From Chloroflexota bacterium (GTDB lineage Bacteria; Chloroflexota; Anaerolineae; Anaerolineales; Villigracilaceae): DNA of 64,000 bases. The notes under the pieces were generated by a model. It had not been told where the DNA came from, did no database searches, and was given only the letters and a program-made list of their open reading frames with translations. The translations under genes and the position numbers were made by a program. The stretch is taken from NCBI GenBank assembly GCA_021824575.1, contig JAKAKJ010000072.1, forward strand, positions 40,760 through 104,759. The letters run 5' to 3'. Shown here piece after piece: positions 44,317 to 54,933 of this stretch. How positions within the stretch are numbered: position 1 is the first letter of the stretch; every line of letters begins with the position of its first letter.

Positions 44317-45281
44317 TCTGAATTTTCCTTTTTGGCTGGCTGTTTGATGATATACACCGGCCTGTGTTTCACTTCCTGGAAGATATAGCCAACGTACACG
44401 CCGATAAAACCGAGCAGGATCATCAGTATCCCGCCCACGATGAGGGTGACGAACATCAACGAAATCCAGTCAGTCGTAAGGCCGGAGGTTTGCCCTCTTA
44501 CCCAGAACGAAAACACGTAAATTATTTCCAACAGGGCCAGGCAAAGCAAAAGTCCGCCCATGCTGATGCCGATGTAGAGTGGAATCAGCGAGAATGAGAA
44601 GATGGCGTCCATGGCGAGACGGACCATTTTGCCAAGGGAATATTTCGATTTCCCGCCCACGCGAGGCACGGGCTTATATGGCAGGATGACCATCGAGAAA
44701 CCAATGTATGAAACCAGGCCGCGCAGAAAGCGATGGTATTCGGGCATGGTCTTGAGCGCATCCACGGCCTGACGCGTCAACGCGCGAAAATCCGCCGAGG
44801 CGGGAACAATATAAGTGCCGCTGATTACATTGATGAGTTTGTAAAATGTGCTCGAAGTCCAGCTTTTGAACCAGGAAGGTTGGGCTTCGGACATGCGCTG
44901 GGTCTGGACAATGTCATAGCCCTGCTTCACCAAATTCAATAACTGCGGGATCACCTCCGGCGGATGCTGGCCGTCGCCGTCCATCGTGATGACGATATCG
45001 CCCGTCGAAGTATTCATCCCGGCAGTCAGAGCCGCCTGATGTCCAAAATTACGACTCAGGTCGAGGAAATGTACGCGTGGGTCCTTTTCCGCAAGCGCCG
45101 TCAAAACATCCAAGGTATCATCAGTCGAACCGTCGTTTACATAGAGAAAGCTGAAGTTGTAGGGCAAATGATCCACAATCGAGCAGATGTGTTCAAAGGT
45201 CTGTCTAACAATTTCGCCTTCATTGTAAACAGGAACAACAATGTCAACGGACAGTTGGGAATTTTGGGAAATACTTGGCAC
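44313..45281 (-). CDS. GT2 polyprenyl-phosphate glycosyltransferase (GtrB/DPM1-like)
   Basis: A 322-residue family 2 enzyme: IVVPVYNEGEIV, YVNDGSTDDTLD, DLSRNFGHQAALTAGM, TMDGDGQHPPEVI and two C-terminal membrane helices (residues ~235-260 and ~275-300) as in GtrB. It transfers a hexose to undecaprenyl phosphate. Starts with GTG at 45281 with AGAGGA upstream. Coupled to the GT-C gene, which probably uses its product. Confidence 0.9.
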   Translation of the reverse strand: MPSISQNSQLSVDIVVPVYNEGEIVRQTFEHICSIVDHLPYNFSFLYVNDGSTDDTLDVLTALAEKDPRVHFLDLSRNFGHQAALTAGMNTSTGDIVITMDGDGQHPPEVIPQLLNLVKQGYDIVQTQRMSEAQPSWFKSWTSSTFYKLINVISGTYIVPASADFRALTRQAVDALKTMPEYHRFLRGLVSYIGFSMVILPYKPVPRVGGKSKYSLGKMVRLAMDAIFSFSLIPLYIGISMGGLLLCLALLEIIYVFSFWVRGQTSGLTTDWISLMFVTLIVGGILMILLGFIGVYVGYIFQEVKHRPVYIIKQPAKKENSD

Positions 45282-45326
45282 AAGTCCTCTGCTATTAAGG
45301 AAAATTGTACCATGCTAAACAAATCA

Positions 45327-45343
45327 CGCTTAAAGCGTGACCC
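45327..45343 (-). terminator. Hairpin after rfbA
   Basis: TCACGCTT T AAGCGTGA followed on the minus strand by TTTGTTT, four bases past the rfbA stop region; a plausible intrinsic terminator before the GT2 gene. Confidence 0.5.
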
Positions 45344-45347
45344 GCGA

Positions 45348-46220
45348 CTAAAGCGGCTCGTTCGAGAGTTTCAACAGATAGTCGCCGTATGAATTCTGTT
45401 TCAACGGAAGCGCAAGTTCGATCAATTGTTCGTGCGTGATAAACCCAACGCGATAGGCAACTTCTTCCGGACAGCCGATCATCAATCCTTGCCGCTCTTC
45501 GACGGTCTGGACAAAGTTGGCGGCCTGCAAAAGCGTTTCATGGGTTCCAGCATCCAGCCAGGCGACGCCGCGTCCAAGCTGCTGGACGCGCAATTGTCCG
45601 CGTTCGAGATAGACGCGATTGAGATCGGTAATTTCCAGTTCGCCACGCGGCGATGGTTTTAGATTCTCAGCGATTCCCACAACTTTATTATCATAGAAAT
45701 AAAGACCGGGCACTGCAAAATTGGAACGCGGCTTGTCCGGTTTTTCTTCGAGGCTGAGCGCGTTGCCCTCTTCATCGAACTCGATCACACCGTACTGCCG
45801 TGGATCGCGCACCGGATAGGCAAACACCTGCGCGCCTTCCTTCAACTTTGCCGCGTGGCGAAGATAATCCCACAAACCCGTGCCATAAAAAATATTGTCA
45901 CCGAGAATCAAACAAACCGTATCCTCGGCGAGAAAATCTTTTCCGACAATGAACGCCTCCGGCAGACCGCGCGGCTCGGATTGCTCCGCGTACAAAAACG
46001 AGAGTCCCCATTTCTTTCCATCGCCGAGCAAGCGTTGGAATGCAGGCAAATCCTCAAACGAACTAATGACCAGAATTTCCCGGATGCCCGCCAGCATCAA
46101 CATCGAAAGCGGATAATAGATCATCGGCTTGTTGTAAACCGGAAGGATTTGCTTGCTCACGCCCAACGTCAACGGATAAAGACGCGTGCCGCGTCCGCCC
46201 GCAAGAATGATGCCTTTCAT
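45348..46220 (-). CDS. rfbA: Glucose-1-phosphate thymidylyltransferase
   Basis: Makes dTDP-glucose. The 290-residue protein has the nucleotide motif [59 protein letters not shown] and [14 protein letters not shown], all specific to RmlA. Overlaps rfbB by four bases. With rfbB and wecE it forms the path to dTDP-4-amino-4,6-dideoxygalactose. Confidence 0.96.
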   Translation of the reverse strand: MKGIILAGGRGTRLYPLTLGVSKQILPVYNKPMIYYPLSMLMLAGIREILVISSFEDLPAFQRLLGDGKKWGLSFLYAEQSEPRGLPEAFIVGKDFLAEDTVCLILGDNIFYGTGLWDYLRHAAKLKEGAQVFAYPVRDPRQYGVIEFDEEGNALSLEEKPDKPRSNFAVPGLYFYDNKVVGIAENLKPSPRGELEITDLNRVYLERGQLRVQQLGRGVAWLDAGTHETLLQAANFVQTVEERQGLMIGCPEEVAYRVGFITHEQLIELALPLKQNSYGDYLLKLSNEPL

Positions 46221-47284
46221 GTTCCCCTCCGCGCGTAGTTTTTATCGAGCCAGTCGCTGAAGCCTTCCTGCTTCATGATGACTTCGACCCAATCCATGTG
46301 AGCCAGATACCATTGGACAGTGGCGCGCAAACCGCTTTCAATATCGTGCCTCGGTGTCCAGCCAAGTTCATTGCGGATTTTCGTAATGTCCATCGCATAA
46401 CGCCGATCGTGACCGGGACGATCCGTGACGTGAGCAATCAATTCAGAATATGATGTTGTTGAAGGCTTCAGCTCGTCCAAAATGGAGCAGGTTTCATTTA
46501 CAAGGTCAATGTTATAAGGCTGGTTGCCGCCGCCGATGTTATAGGTTTCGCCCAGCCTTCCATTTTTCAGAACAAGATAAATCGCCTCGCAGTGATCTTC
46601 CACAAACAACCAATCGCGGATTTGTTTTCCGTCGCCATAAACGGGCAGTGGCTTTCCCCGCAGCGCGTTCAAGATCATAAGCGGAATTAATTTTTCAGGA
46701 TACTGATACGGCCCATAATTATTCGAACAATTCGTGATCGTCACAGGCAGGCCGTACGTGTGAAAATAAGCGCGCACAAGATGATCGGATGAAGCCTTGG
46801 ATGCCGAATAAGGCGAACGCGGTTCATAAGGCGTTGACTCGGTGAATGCTGAATCAGACGCATCGAGCGACCCGAAAACTTCATCCGTTGAAACGTGATG
46901 GAATCTCATCCCGCGCGTTGATCCGTCCGCGCCCCAGGCTTGCCGCGCGGCTTCGAGAAGCGTAAACGTCCCAACAATATTTGTTTGAATGAACGGTGCG
47001 GGTCCGAGAATCGAACGGTCCACATGCGACTCGGCGGCAAAATGAACCACCGAATCAATTTGATGTTCCTGGAACAACTTGCCAATCAATCCCGCATCGC
47101 AAATATCGCCCTGAATAAAAGTGTGCCGCGACGCGTCGGGCAAATCCTTCAAATTTTCCAGACTGCCCGCGTACGTGAGCGCATCGAGATTGAAGACGCG
47201 GGCATCCGGCTCGGCCTTGAGCAAATAGCGCACAAAATTCGAGCCGATGAATCCCGCGCCGCCAGTAACCAGAACATTTCTCAT
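46217..47284 (-). CDS. rfbB: dTDP-glucose 4,6-dehydratase
   Basis: Converts dTDP-glucose to dTDP-4-keto-6-deoxyglucose. The 355-residue extended SDR has [28 protein letters not shown], the catalytic STDEVFGSL with Asp-Glu, [14 protein letters not shown] and [17 protein letters not shown], the RmlB hallmark. No RmlC or RmlD is present, so rhamnose is not the end product here; the keto sugar goes to the transaminase next door. Confidence 0.97.
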   Translation of the reverse strand: MRNVLVTGGAGFIGSNFVRYLLKAEPDARVFNLDALTYAGSLENLKDLPDASRHTFIQGDICDAGLIGKLFQEHQIDSVVHFAAESHVDRSILGPAPFIQTNIVGTFTLLEAARQAWGADGSTRGMRFHHVSTDEVFGSLDASDSAFTESTPYEPRSPYSASKASSDHLVRAYFHTYGLPVTITNCSNNYGPYQYPEKLIPLMILNALRGKPLPVYGDGKQIRDWLFVEDHCEAIYLVLKNGRLGETYNIGGGNQPYNIDLVNETCSILDELKPSTTSYSELIAHVTDRPGHDRRYAMDITKIRNELGWTPRHDIESGLRATVQWYLAHMDWVEVIMKQEGFSDWLDKNYARRGT

Positions 47285-48426
47285 CAGAACTTAAACTCCA
47301 GAATGGCTTCGATCACCTGCTCCTGCTCTGAACCGGTCAACACATTGTGGAACGGCAGGCGGATCAATCGGTCGCTGACATGTTCCGTCACCGGGCAATC
47401 GCCTTCCTCGCCGCCAAATTTGCGTCCCATATCGGAAAGATGCAGAGGCAAATAATGGAACACGCTGTAAATGCCGCACTCGCGCAGATACATGATCAAT
47501 TTCTGCCGCAGGTCGAGGTTGGGCATCAGCATATAAAACATGTGATATGACTGCTCGCAATCTTCAGGAATAACGGGCAATTGAACTTCGTGTTTCGCCG
47601 CCCAATTTTTCAACCCCGCCTCGTAGGTGTGCCACAAATTCTTTCGGTGGTTTTGAATTTTCTCGCGCTGTTCCAATTGGCCGTAAAGAAACGCGGCGAG
47701 AATGTCGGATGGCAGATACGAAGAGCCAATGTCCACCCATGTGTATTTATCCACTTGCCCGCGAAAGAAGCGCGAGCGGTTGGTTCCTTTTTCACGGATA
47801 ATCTCGGCGCGTTCGATAATCTTCGGATCGTTGATGAGCAGTGCCCCGCCTTCGCCACTGGTAAAGTTTTTCGTCTCGTGAAACGATTGCGCCGCCAGCG
47901 CACCAAATGTTCCAAGATATTTACCCTTGTATTTTCCAAACAACCCGTGCGCGTTGTCTTCAACAACAGCGATACCATGCTGATAGGCAACCGCGAGGAC
48001 TTTGTCCATTTCACAGCCGACGCCCGCATAATGCACCGGGACAATCACCTTCGTGCGCGGCGTGATCAAAGCCTCGAGCCTGGATTCATCCAAATTAAGG
48101 GTATCCGGCCGAACGTCAATGAAGACCGGTTTGGCTCCGCGTAAAACGAACGCGTTGACCGTCGAGACGAATGTAAAATCCGGAATGATGACTTCGTCGC
48201 CGGGTTGAATATCCAAAAGAATCGCGGACATGTCCAGCGCGTGCGTGCAGGACGTTGTCAGCAAAACTTTTGGAACGCCAAGTTCCTGTTCGAGCAAAGC
48301 GCTGCATTTTTTGGTGAACTGACCGTCACCGGAAATGTGCCCGCTCTGGATGGCTTGCGTCACATATTCAATCTCTTTGCCAATGGGAAGCGGCCGATTG
48401 AAATCAATGCGTGGATTTTCGTCCAT
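47284..48426 (-). CDS. wecE: dTDP-4-amino-4,6-dideoxygalactose transaminase
   Basis: A 380-residue PLP enzyme of the DegT/DnrJ/EryC1 family, very similar to WecE/Rff[35 protein letters not shown] lysine in [48 protein letters not shown] and [10 protein letters not shown]. It aminates dTDP-4-keto-6-deoxyglucose. Start at ATG 48426 ([14 protein letters not shown]), one base after the methyltransferase gene; an upstream extension in the frame is noise from the neighbouring gene. Confidence 0.93.
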   Translation of the reverse strand: MDENPRIDFNRPLPIGKEIEYVTQAIQSGHISGDGQFTKKCSALLEQELGVPKVLLTTSCTHALDMSAILLDIQPGDEVIIPDFTFVSTVNAFVLRGAKPVFIDVRPDTLNLDESRLEALITPRTKVIVPVHYAGVGCEMDKVLAVAYQHGIAVVEDNAHGLFGKYKGKYLGTFGALAAQSFHETKNFTSGEGGALLINDPKIIERAEIIREKGTNRSRFFRGQVDKYTWVDIGSSYLPSDILAAFLYGQLEQREKIQNHRKNLWHTYEAGLKNWAAKHEVQLPVIPEDCEQSYHMFYMLMPNLDLRQKLIMYLRECGIYSVFHYLPLHLSDMGRKFGGEEGDCPVTEHVSDRLIRLPFHNVLTGSEQEQVIEAILEFKF

Positions 48427-48427
48427 G

Positions 48428-49051
48428 TTAACCTTTGCGTACAATGAGGGTGAAGTCATAAATGCGGTAATCGTGAAGCAGCGCAACGTTCTTTGAAAAA
48501 TTGCGTTTGCAGTAATCGAACAGATAAAGCGGATCGGCGTAATAAAGATCAGCGCGCATTCGGTCGGCGTCGGAATATTTGGTGAGGAAGTTGCTGGCAA
48601 ATCCCTTGCGGCTGAGGCTGTCGAAGTGATGCAGAACGCTGATCACATAATTCGTCCAGTCTTCGAACGATTGCTCGCCGCGCACATTGAAGATTCCGCT
48701 GGCGACGGTGTAATCGCAAACGGGCAAATGATCTCCATCCACAGTGAATGTCATGTTCGGTCTGCCAGCATGAATCTTCCGGGCCATTTCAATCGCACTC
48801 TCCAGAATATCGAATCCATAATAGTCCGCGCGAAAACCTTTTTGCGCGAGGTAATCAGCCAGCGCGCCGTATCCGCATCCGTAATCGAGAATCGAAAATG
48901 CTGGCGTCTCGATTACTTTAAGCAATTGATCGAAGCGCGTGTTTTGCGATTCTTCCCCGTTCCAGTCCGCGCCGCGCGGCGAGGCGCCATGTTCTTGAAT
49001 CCGTTTATCAAAATAGGATTTGACATGCTCGAAATTTGGAATGTCTTTCAT
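48428..49051 (-). CDS. Class I SAM methyltransferase of the glycan cluster
   Basis: A 207-residue methyltransferase with SAM motif ILDYGCGYGALADYL, FDILESAIEMA and VASGIFNVRGEQ; the C-terminal half fits the trans-aconitate-like/SAM group often found in sugar biosynthesis clusters. Overlaps the WbqC-like gene by four bases. It may N- or C-methylate the amino sugar made by WecE; this is inference from position. Confidence 0.8.
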   Translation of the reverse strand: MKDIPNFEHVKSYFDKRIQEHGASPRGADWNGEESQNTRFDQLLKVIETPAFSILDYGCGYGALADYLAQKGFRADYYGFDILESAIEMARKIHAGRPNMTFTVDGDHLPVCDYTVASGIFNVRGEQSFEDWTNYVISVLHHFDSLSRKGFASNFLTKYSDADRMRADLYYADPLYLFDYCKRNFSKNVALLHDYRIYDFTLIVRKG

Positions 49052-49746
49052 GAAGTTACCTTGTCGAAATATTTGATAGCCTCAGGGCCGGTCATGAATA
49101 ATAAATCAAGAATGCTGACGAACGGCTCATATGGCGGATACAATTGCGGGTATTCGGGATAATCATATTCCATGTATTCAAGCGTGATGCTTGCCTCCTC
49201 GAATTTTTCTGGTTCGATATAATCCCGCGCTGACGGCCCGCTGATGTAATGCGATGCGCCGACTTTTTTTAGAATCGAAATCAGCCGGTCGGTCTTCTGC
49301 CCCTCCGCGTTGAGAGCGGAGGAACGCTCAAAGCGCGTGTGCTGGATTCCAAGCTCACGCGCCAAAGCCACCGTGGAATCAATGGTAAAGTCTGCGAGAA
49401 ATTCGTCCTTGCGATTATATAATTGCTTTAATAATGGCAGATACTTTTCAAAATAAGGCGCTCTGCGATACGCAAATTCCAGGGCTTTCAAGTGATCCTC
49501 ACTCCAGGTGCGTTCCTGCACGATGCGGATCTGATTAATGGCTATCTTCTCGATTTGAGCGCCATGGCTGTGTACGGGAATAGTCAGCCATTGCCTGCCT
49601 TGCGATGTTTTGATTTGATTCCGATTGCGCCAGCCATGTTTGTCATACTGAACATCATCGTAAAAAACGAACAAATCCGCTTTACGGATTTGATCGAAAT
49701 ACCCTCGCCACGGAATATACGAGGGCTGGAGAATCACTACTTTCAT
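49048..49746 (-). CDS. WbqC-like family protein
   Basis: A 232-residue member of the WbqC family: starts VVILQPSYIPWRGYFDQI, with FYDDVQYDKHGWRNRNQIKT, WLTIPV, and YISGPSARDYIEPEKF. WbqC-like proteins occur in O-antigen and amino-sugar clusters and are thought to act on dTDP-amino sugars, for example in acylation. Overlaps its neighbours by four bases on each side. Confidence 0.88.
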   Translation of the reverse strand: MKVVILQPSYIPWRGYFDQIRKADLFVFYDDVQYDKHGWRNRNQIKTSQGRQWLTIPVHSHGAQIEKIAINQIRIVQERTWSEDHLKALEFAYRRAPYFEKYLPLLKQLYNRKDEFLADFTIDSTVALARELGIQHTRFERSSALNAEGQKTDRLISILKKVGASHYISGPSARDYIEPEKFEEASITLEYMEYDYPEYPQLYPPYEPFVSILDLLFMTGPEAIKYFDKVTS

Positions 49747-50663
49747 GAATTTGTCCCGCCGATCGTTTCCTGAACAACATAAGCGGGGCGGCCCATACTT
49801 CGATCAAACATGTGAGCCAGATATTCGCCAATGATACCCAATGTAAATAACTGCGCCCCGCTGAATATTGCAATAATGGAAGCCAAAAACGGAAAACCAG
49901 GCAAACTGCCTGCTATAAAGTACGTAACAAGCACGTACACAAAAATCGCCAATCCAAACAACGTCATAAATAATCCCACGAGACTTGCAAGCCGGAGCGG
50001 GCCAGTACTGTAACCGGTCAATACCAGCAAAGTGGCTTTGACCAAAGTGAAAAAATTATAGTTCGAACCTCTGGCAGGTTGAATATCAACCACAACCGCT
50101 GTAATTCGTGACGTTCCCCATGACAGCAAAACATCAAGGATCGTGTTGGGGCTTCGGAATTCGGCGAACGCCCCGCGCAGGTTTGTGCGGAAAGCTCGAA
50201 ACGCTGACATATTCCGCACGGACGGAACGCCCATTGTGTTCGCAAGAACGATTTTAGTGTATTTGGTGATTTGATTTCGCCAAAAACCTTGCGGGAGTTG
50301 ACGCGGCACGCCGTACACAACATCATAGCCTTCATCGAGTTTTTCCAAAAGGCGGCAAATTTCCGCGGGCGGATGCTGCAAATCATCATCCATCGTGATC
50401 GTAATTTCATAATGCGCGGCGCGCACACCGCATAGCGTGGCATTATGCTGGCCGTAATTACGCATCAAATTGACTCCGACCACCCACGGAAACCGCCTGG
50501 AAAGTTCCTCGATCTTCTGCCAGCTCGAATCTGGGCTGCTATCGTTGACCAAAATCACTTCATAAGATTGTGCGATCTTCGGAAGTTCGGCGGCCAGGCT
50601 TTCAACCAAAGGGACAATTGTTGACTCGCCCCGATAAACTGGAATAACAACTGAACAATTCAT
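49743..50663 (-). CDS. GT2 membrane glycosyltransferase (ArnC-like)
   Basis: A 306-residue family 2 glycosyltransferase: CSVVIPVYRGESTIVPLVESL, LVNDSSPDSSW, NLMRNYGQHNATLCGV, TMDDDLQHPPAEI and two C-terminal membrane helices. ArnC-type enzymes move a 4-amino sugar to undecaprenyl phosphate; with WecE made here, a Fuc4N-type donor is a reasonable guess. Start at ATG 50663 (MNCSVVIPVYRG). First gene of the run 50663 to 45348. Confidence 0.88.
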   Translation of the reverse strand: MNCSVVIPVYRGESTIVPLVESLAAELPKIAQSYEVILVNDSSPDSSWQKIEELSRRFPWVVGVNLMRNYGQHNATLCGVRAAHYEITITMDDDLQHPPAEICRLLEKLDEGYDVVYGVPRQLPQGFWRNQITKYTKIVLANTMGVPSVRNMSAFRAFRTNLRGAFAEFRSPNTILDVLLSWGTSRITAVVVDIQPARGSNYNFFTLVKATLLVLTGYSTGPLRLASLVGLFMTLFGLAIFVYVLVTYFIAGSLPGFPFLASIIAIFSGAQLFTLGIIGEYLAHMFDRSMGRPAYVVQETIGGTNS

Positions 50664-50734
50664 CGGCAGGATTTTACCATGCAACAAAAAATGCGGCTTG
50701 CGCTTGAAGCGCTCACCGCATCTTCATTTTCGCG

Positions 50735-52426
50735 TCACAACCGGACCTGATGCCGGTCCGCCAATATTTCGAGCGTTCGCGCCGCCTCGGCGTTTTTCTG
50801 TTCCTCATTCCAATTTTTGTACTCAGCCAAAACGTTCGCAATTTCATCAACAGCTTCACGTGTCAACCGGCCCAGCATCGCCAGCATCGAACGCCTCAAC
50901 AGGAAATCATCCAGATGGACAATTTTTTCATACTGGGCAGCGAATCCAATTTCGCGGCGGCTGTACGTTGGCAATGACTCGAGCAGCGCGTCCTGGCCGC
51001 GCCCGATGAACGTCGCAATCTGTTCGGCGCGCATGCCATAACGTTCGAACAAAACCTTCACACGGTCAGATGTCATTCCTGTCCATGCGGCGATTCCGTC
51101 CACGATTCGTTTTGCTTCCTCCGGCGTGGACGGATAGCCGCGTCCGCCGCCGATGGGCAGAGCGGCGGTGCTTTTTTGCCGGGTTTTTCCCAAAAACTCC
51201 AGTGCCTTATCGGTGACTTGCTCCGAGAACGCGCGGAACGAAGTCCACTTGCCGCCGACCAGCGAATAGACCGGAAACGCGAGGCCCGTCCATTCGCCGC
51301 CGATGACTTGTATCTCGTGATCGCGTGTAATTTGGCCGGTGGTTTTCGCATGGCTGGCCGCCAACGGGCGCACGCCGCTGAAACGAAAAACAATGTTGTC
51401 TCGCGTCACTTTGATGGACGGAAAGACGCGCGCGATCATTTCGAGGAAATAGTCCACTTCTTCTTCCGTGCAACGCGCCTCATCCGGATTTTCAAGAGCA
51501 ATATCAGATGTGCCAACCAAGACGCGGTCATAAAGCGGGAAAATCAAAACAATGCGGCCATCCTTGTTCTCGAAGAAGAATTCGTGATCGCCGATCGCCG
51601 CGCGCAGTTCGGGATGATCGAGAACAAGATGCGAGCCTTTCGTGCCGCCGATGAATCGCGTGGAGAGTCCAATGCTGTGATTCGCAAAATCAATCCACGG
51701 GCCGGCGGCGTTAATGACCAGGCGCGGTTTGACTTCGTAAACGGCATCCGCCAACTCGTCCCGGAGAAGAAGCGTATCACCGCTTCCGCTGACGAGACTC
51801 ATGTAATTGAGCGCCCGCGCATTCGGGTTTTCAGCTTCGGCATCCAAAATCAATTCGAGGCCGAGCCGTTCGGGCTGCAGGATCGCACCGTCATAATACG
51901 TCGCCGTGTTGACGATTTTTGGATTGAGCTTATTCCAGCGCGAGAGCGATTCCGCGCGGCTGTGGAATTGATGTCGCGGAACCGTGCGCTGTTTGCCGGT
52001 ATAAGCGTCATAAACCATCAAACCAATTTTGATGACCAGCGAGCCGCGCTCGGAGGGCTTATCGAGCAGGCGTATAAATTTCAGCGGAGCATTGAGAAAG
52101 CCGGAGAAAATTTTGAAAATGGGAATCGTGGTCGGCAGCGGCTTGACGACATGCGGCGCATTTTGGATCATGCGATTACGTTCCTGCACCGCTTCGCGCA
52201 CAAGACGAAACTCGCCGTTTTCAAGATAACGAATCCCGCCATGCGCCATGTGCGAAGAAGCCGAGCTTGCACCCGAACAAAAATCAGCGCGGTCAACCAG
52301 CAAAACATCCACGCCATTGAGCGCCAGGTCGCGGAACGTGCCGATGCCGTTGATGCCCGCGCCTACGATCAGGACAGAAACTTCAGGATTGCTTTTTAGT
52401 GATGCGAGAATTTCATTACGGTTCAT
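50735..52426 (-). CDS. glpD: Glycerol-3-phosphate dehydrogenase, FAD-dependent
   Basis: A 563-residue enzyme oxidising glycerol-3-phosphate to dihydroxyacetone phosphate with transfer to the quinone pool. FAD motif VLIVGAGINGIGTFRDLAL, SGASSASSHMAHGGIRYLE (substrate region), INAAGPWID, GTKGSHLVLDHPEL and a C-terminal helical DAO_C domain (residues ~420-550; EIGFAAQYEKIVHLDDFLLRR). AGGGA precedes ATG 52426. It follows a GT87-like gene by six bases and is in the same transcript as glpK. Confidence 0.96.
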   Translation of the reverse strand: MNRNEILASLKSNPEVSVLIVGAGINGIGTFRDLALNGVDVLLVDRADFCSGASSASSHMAHGGIRYLENGEFRLVREAVQERNRMIQNAPHVVKPLPTTIPIFKIFSGFLNAPLKFIRLLDKPSERGSLVIKIGLMVYDAYTGKQRTVPRHQFHSRAESLSRWNKLNPKIVNTATYYDGAILQPERLGLELILDAEAENPNARALNYMSLVSGSGDTLLLRDELADAVYEVKPRLVINAAGPWIDFANHSIGLSTRFIGGTKGSHLVLDHPELRAAIGDHEFFFENKDGRIVLIFPLYDRVLVGTSDIALENPDEARCTEEEVDYFLEMIARVFPSIKVTRDNIVFRFSGVRPLAASHAKTTGQITRDHEIQVIGGEWTGLAFPVYSLVGGKWTSFRAFSEQVTDKALEFLGKTRQKSTAALPIGGGRGYPSTPEEAKRIVDGIAAWTGMTSDRVKVLFERYGMRAEQIATFIGRGQDALLESLPTYSRREIGFAAQYEKIVHLDDFLLRRSMLAMLGRLTREAVDEIANVLAEYKNWNEEQKNAEAARTLEILADRHQVRL

Positions 52427-52432
52427 GGGTCC

Positions 52433-53293
52433 CTACAATTTGAAAATCAACGTGATGGTCCAGAGAAAAATACACAGGATAATCTGAAGAACATCCCGGC
52501 GAATAACCTTTTCAACGTCTTCATGCAAAAGGCCAATCTGTACAATTGAGTAAGTATAAAAGGTGAGATAAGGAGATAAAAACGGCGCGGCCGCGAGAGC
52601 AAAGAACTTGTTTCGCTTTTGAACAGCCAGCCACAGAAAAAATAATCCCAATGGAATACTATAAGGAAACAAGCTGCGATTCCACGCATTGGAAGGCTTA
52701 TGAATCAATCGGTCCATCCAAATCGTGAAAAGAACGCCGGAAATAATATAGGCAAGAACGACAGGGCCAAAGGTGCGGATAATGCCAACTGCCCGATTGT
52801 TTCGCCAGGCTTCGAATAGATAATAGATGGCTGCGCCAAACCCGACCTGTGGTTTTATCATCAATATCAGTAGCCCCCAAGTAGAAGGCAGGAAAATGCC
52901 CAGCAGGACAAGCGCGTCCAGATTACCAGCCAATAATGAACCAATAGCAGTCGGGGAGAGCATTAAAGCAATCATCGCCGCTTTTGGGGCTTGTAGACGC
53001 CATCCCGCGTAAATCAGGGCGATCAAACTGAAAACCAAAATTATGCCCCGCGCAATATTGGCCGGAAACAAGACAAACGGCAAAAGGAGCAACACCGTCC
53101 AAGGCGGATTTACAAATAAGGATTGCGAATATGGCGACTGACCTTGAAGAACAGCACGGGCAGCAGGATCGAAGGTTCCATACCAATCTGCATTGGGAAC
53201 AAAGGATGCCATCCAAATGGCGAAAACTACGCCCATGATCAGCGCACCGTAAAGCAGAATTCTTTTAAAACTTTCCTGGTTTTGTACTTTCAT
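52433..53293 (-). CDS. GT87/DUF2029-like membrane protein between glpK and glpD
   Basis: A 286-residue membrane protein with about eight helices. The pattern [44 protein letters not shown] [19 protein letters not shown] is typical of DUF2029 (GT87, polyprenyl-linked mannosyltransferase-like) proteins, though it is shorter than usual. Start at ATG 53293 overlaps the glpK stop (ATGA). Why such a gene sits in a glycerol operon is unclear; a link to glycerol-based lipid glycosylation is speculative. Confidence 0.75.
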   Translation of the reverse strand: MKVQNQESFKRILLYGALIMGVVFAIWMASFVPNADWYGTFDPAARAVLQGQSPYSQSLFVNPPWTVLLLLPFVLFPANIARGIILVFSLIALIYAGWRLQAPKAAMIALMLSPTAIGSLLAGNLDALVLLGIFLPSTWGLLILMIKPQVGFGAAIYYLFEAWRNNRAVGIIRTFGPVVLAYIISGVLFTIWMDRLIHKPSNAWNRSLFPYSIPLGLFFLWLAVQKRNKFFALAAAPFLSPYLTFYTYSIVQIGLLHEDVEKVIRRDVLQIILCIFLWTITLIFKL

Positions 53294-54783
53294 TCCAACC
53301 AATCGAATGTGCGTGTTACCGCCTTTTTCCATCCTGAGTATAACTTCCCGCGCTTGGACGCGTCCATGTTTGGATTCCATTCTTTATCCATGCCCCAGTT
53401 TGCGCGCAGTTCGTCGAAATCCTTCCAAAAGCCGACAGCCAGCCCAGCCGCGTACGCCGCGCCGAGAGCCGTTGTCTCTGCCACCTTCGGGCGAATGACC
53501 GGCACATTGAGGATATCGGCCTGGAATTGCATCAACAACTCGTTGAAGACCATGCCTCCATCCACTTTGAGGGCAGTCAATTTCACGCCAGAATCCTTTT
53601 CCATCGCGTCCAATACTTCGCGCGTCTGGAACGCTGTTGCCTCCAGGACTGCGCGAGCGACGTGACCTTTGTTGACGTAGCGCGTCATCCCGACGATTGC
53701 GCCGCGCGCATCAGACTTCCAGTATGGTGCAAACAATCCGCTGAAAGCCGGGACGAAATAAATTCCGCCGTTATCTTCGACAGTTCTTGCCAGCGCCTCG
53801 ACCTCGGACGATTGGCGGATCAGTCCCAAATTATCCCTCAGCCACTGAACCAGCGCACCCGTGATCGCGATCGAGCCTTCCAACGCGTAGACGGCATTTT
53901 GATCCCCGATTTTGTATCCCAGCGTCGTGAGCAAACCTGATTTCGACGGCACCGGCTTTTCGCCCGTGTTCAACAACATAAAGCAGCCGGTGCCATACGT
54001 GTTCTTCGCTTCGCCGACTGAATAACAAGTCTGGCCAAATAACGCAGCTTGCTGGTCACCGAGGTCGCCGCAAACGGGAACACCGCGTAGGGACGCAATA
54101 TATTGCGTCCCTACGCGGCCATAAACATCCGATGATGATTTTATTTCCGGCAGCATTCCACGCGGGATGTTCAACAACTTCAGAATCTCGTCGTCCCAAT
54201 CGAGCGTACTGAGATTCATCAACATTGTGCGCGAGGCGTTGGTCACATCGGTGACATGTGCGCCCGTCAGATTCCAAATCACCCACGTATCAATATTTCC
54301 AAAAAGCAATTCGCCTTTTTCTGCCTTTTCACGCGTGCCGGGAACATTATCCAGAATCCATTTGATTTTCGGGCCGGAAAAATATGTCGCAAGCGGCAAG
54401 CCGGTTTTCGCGCGCAAACGATCCTGCCCGCCATCTTTTGCCAGTTCATTGCAAATGGAATCTGTCCGCGTGTCCTGCCAAACGATGGCGTTATAAATTG
54501 GCCTACCCGTGTTCTTGTCCCAAACGACCGTTGTTTCACGTTGATTCGTCATGCCGATGGCAACAATATCCCTTGGATTTACATTTCCTTTTTTGAGCGC
54601 GCCTACAATCACTTCCTGAGTCCGAGCCCAAATCTCAAGCGGATCATGTTCCACCCATCCTGGCTTTGGATAAATCTGTTGATGTTCCTTCTGGTCAACA
54701 GCAACAATTTTTCCGCCGTGATCGAAGATGATGAAACGAGTACTTGTTGTACCCTGATCAATTGCAGCAATATTTTTTGGCAT
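53290..54783 (-). CDS. glpK: Glycerol kinase with palindrome-encoded insert
   Basis: A 497-residue FGGY kinase making glycerol-3-phosphate: [77 protein letters not shown] and the FGGY motifs near the C-terminus ([19 protein letters not shown]). Between DVYGR and [14 protein letters not shown] the protein has [10 protein letters not shown], encoded by a 36-base perfect palindrome (54083-54118) in place of a variable loop. Start at ATG 54783 with AGGAGA upstream. First gene of glpK-GT87-glpD. Confidence 0.96.
   Translation of the reverse strand: MPKNIAAIDQGTTSTRFIIFDHGGKIVAVDQKEHQQIYPKPGWVEHDPLEIWARTQEVIVGALKKGNVNPRDIVAIGMTNQRETTVVWDKNTGRPIYNAIVWQDTRTDSICNELAKDGGQDRLRAKTGLPLATYFSGPKIKWILDNVPGTREKAEKGELLFGNIDTWVIWNLTGAHVTDVTNASRTMLMNLSTLDWDDEILKLLNIPRGMLPEIKSSSDVYGRVGTQYIASLRGVPVCGDLGDQQAALFGQTCYSVGEAKNTYGTGCFMLLNTGEKPVPSKSGLLTTLGYKIGDQNAVYALEGSIAITGALVQWLRDNLGLIRQSSEVEALARTVEDNGGIYFVPAFSGLFAPYWKSDARGAIVGMTRYVNKGHVARAVLEATAFQTREVLDAMEKDSGVKLTALKVDGGMVFNELLMQFQADILNVPVIRPKVAETTALGAAYAAGLAVGFWKDFDELRANWGMDKEWNPNMDASKRGKLYSGWKKAVTRTFDWLE
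54083..54118. repeat. GTAG palindromic repeat, copy 3 (in frame inside glpK)
   Basis: CCGCGTAGGGACGCAATA followed by its exact reverse complement, 36 bases or twelve codons, so the glpK frame is kept. The GTAGGG(A/G)CG...CG(T/C)CCCTAC core matches 29715-29742 and 30133-30159. Confidence 0.9.
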
Positions 54784-54933
54784 GATCTCTCCTGGTCCAT
54801 CAATTACATTGTAAAACAAAAATAGGACCCATATCATGACACGAGTCCTGTTTTGTACAACCAAATGCAATATTACTTACAACGGGATGTAGTCTTCCTA
54901 GCCGGAGCAGATTAAGGATTGATGGAGTTGATG

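Noticed and set aside
51176..52399. A 407-residue open frame on the plus strand
   Set aside because: It is the mirror of glpD in the opposite strand, produced by codon bias; no recognisable motifs or ribosome site, while glpD is certain.
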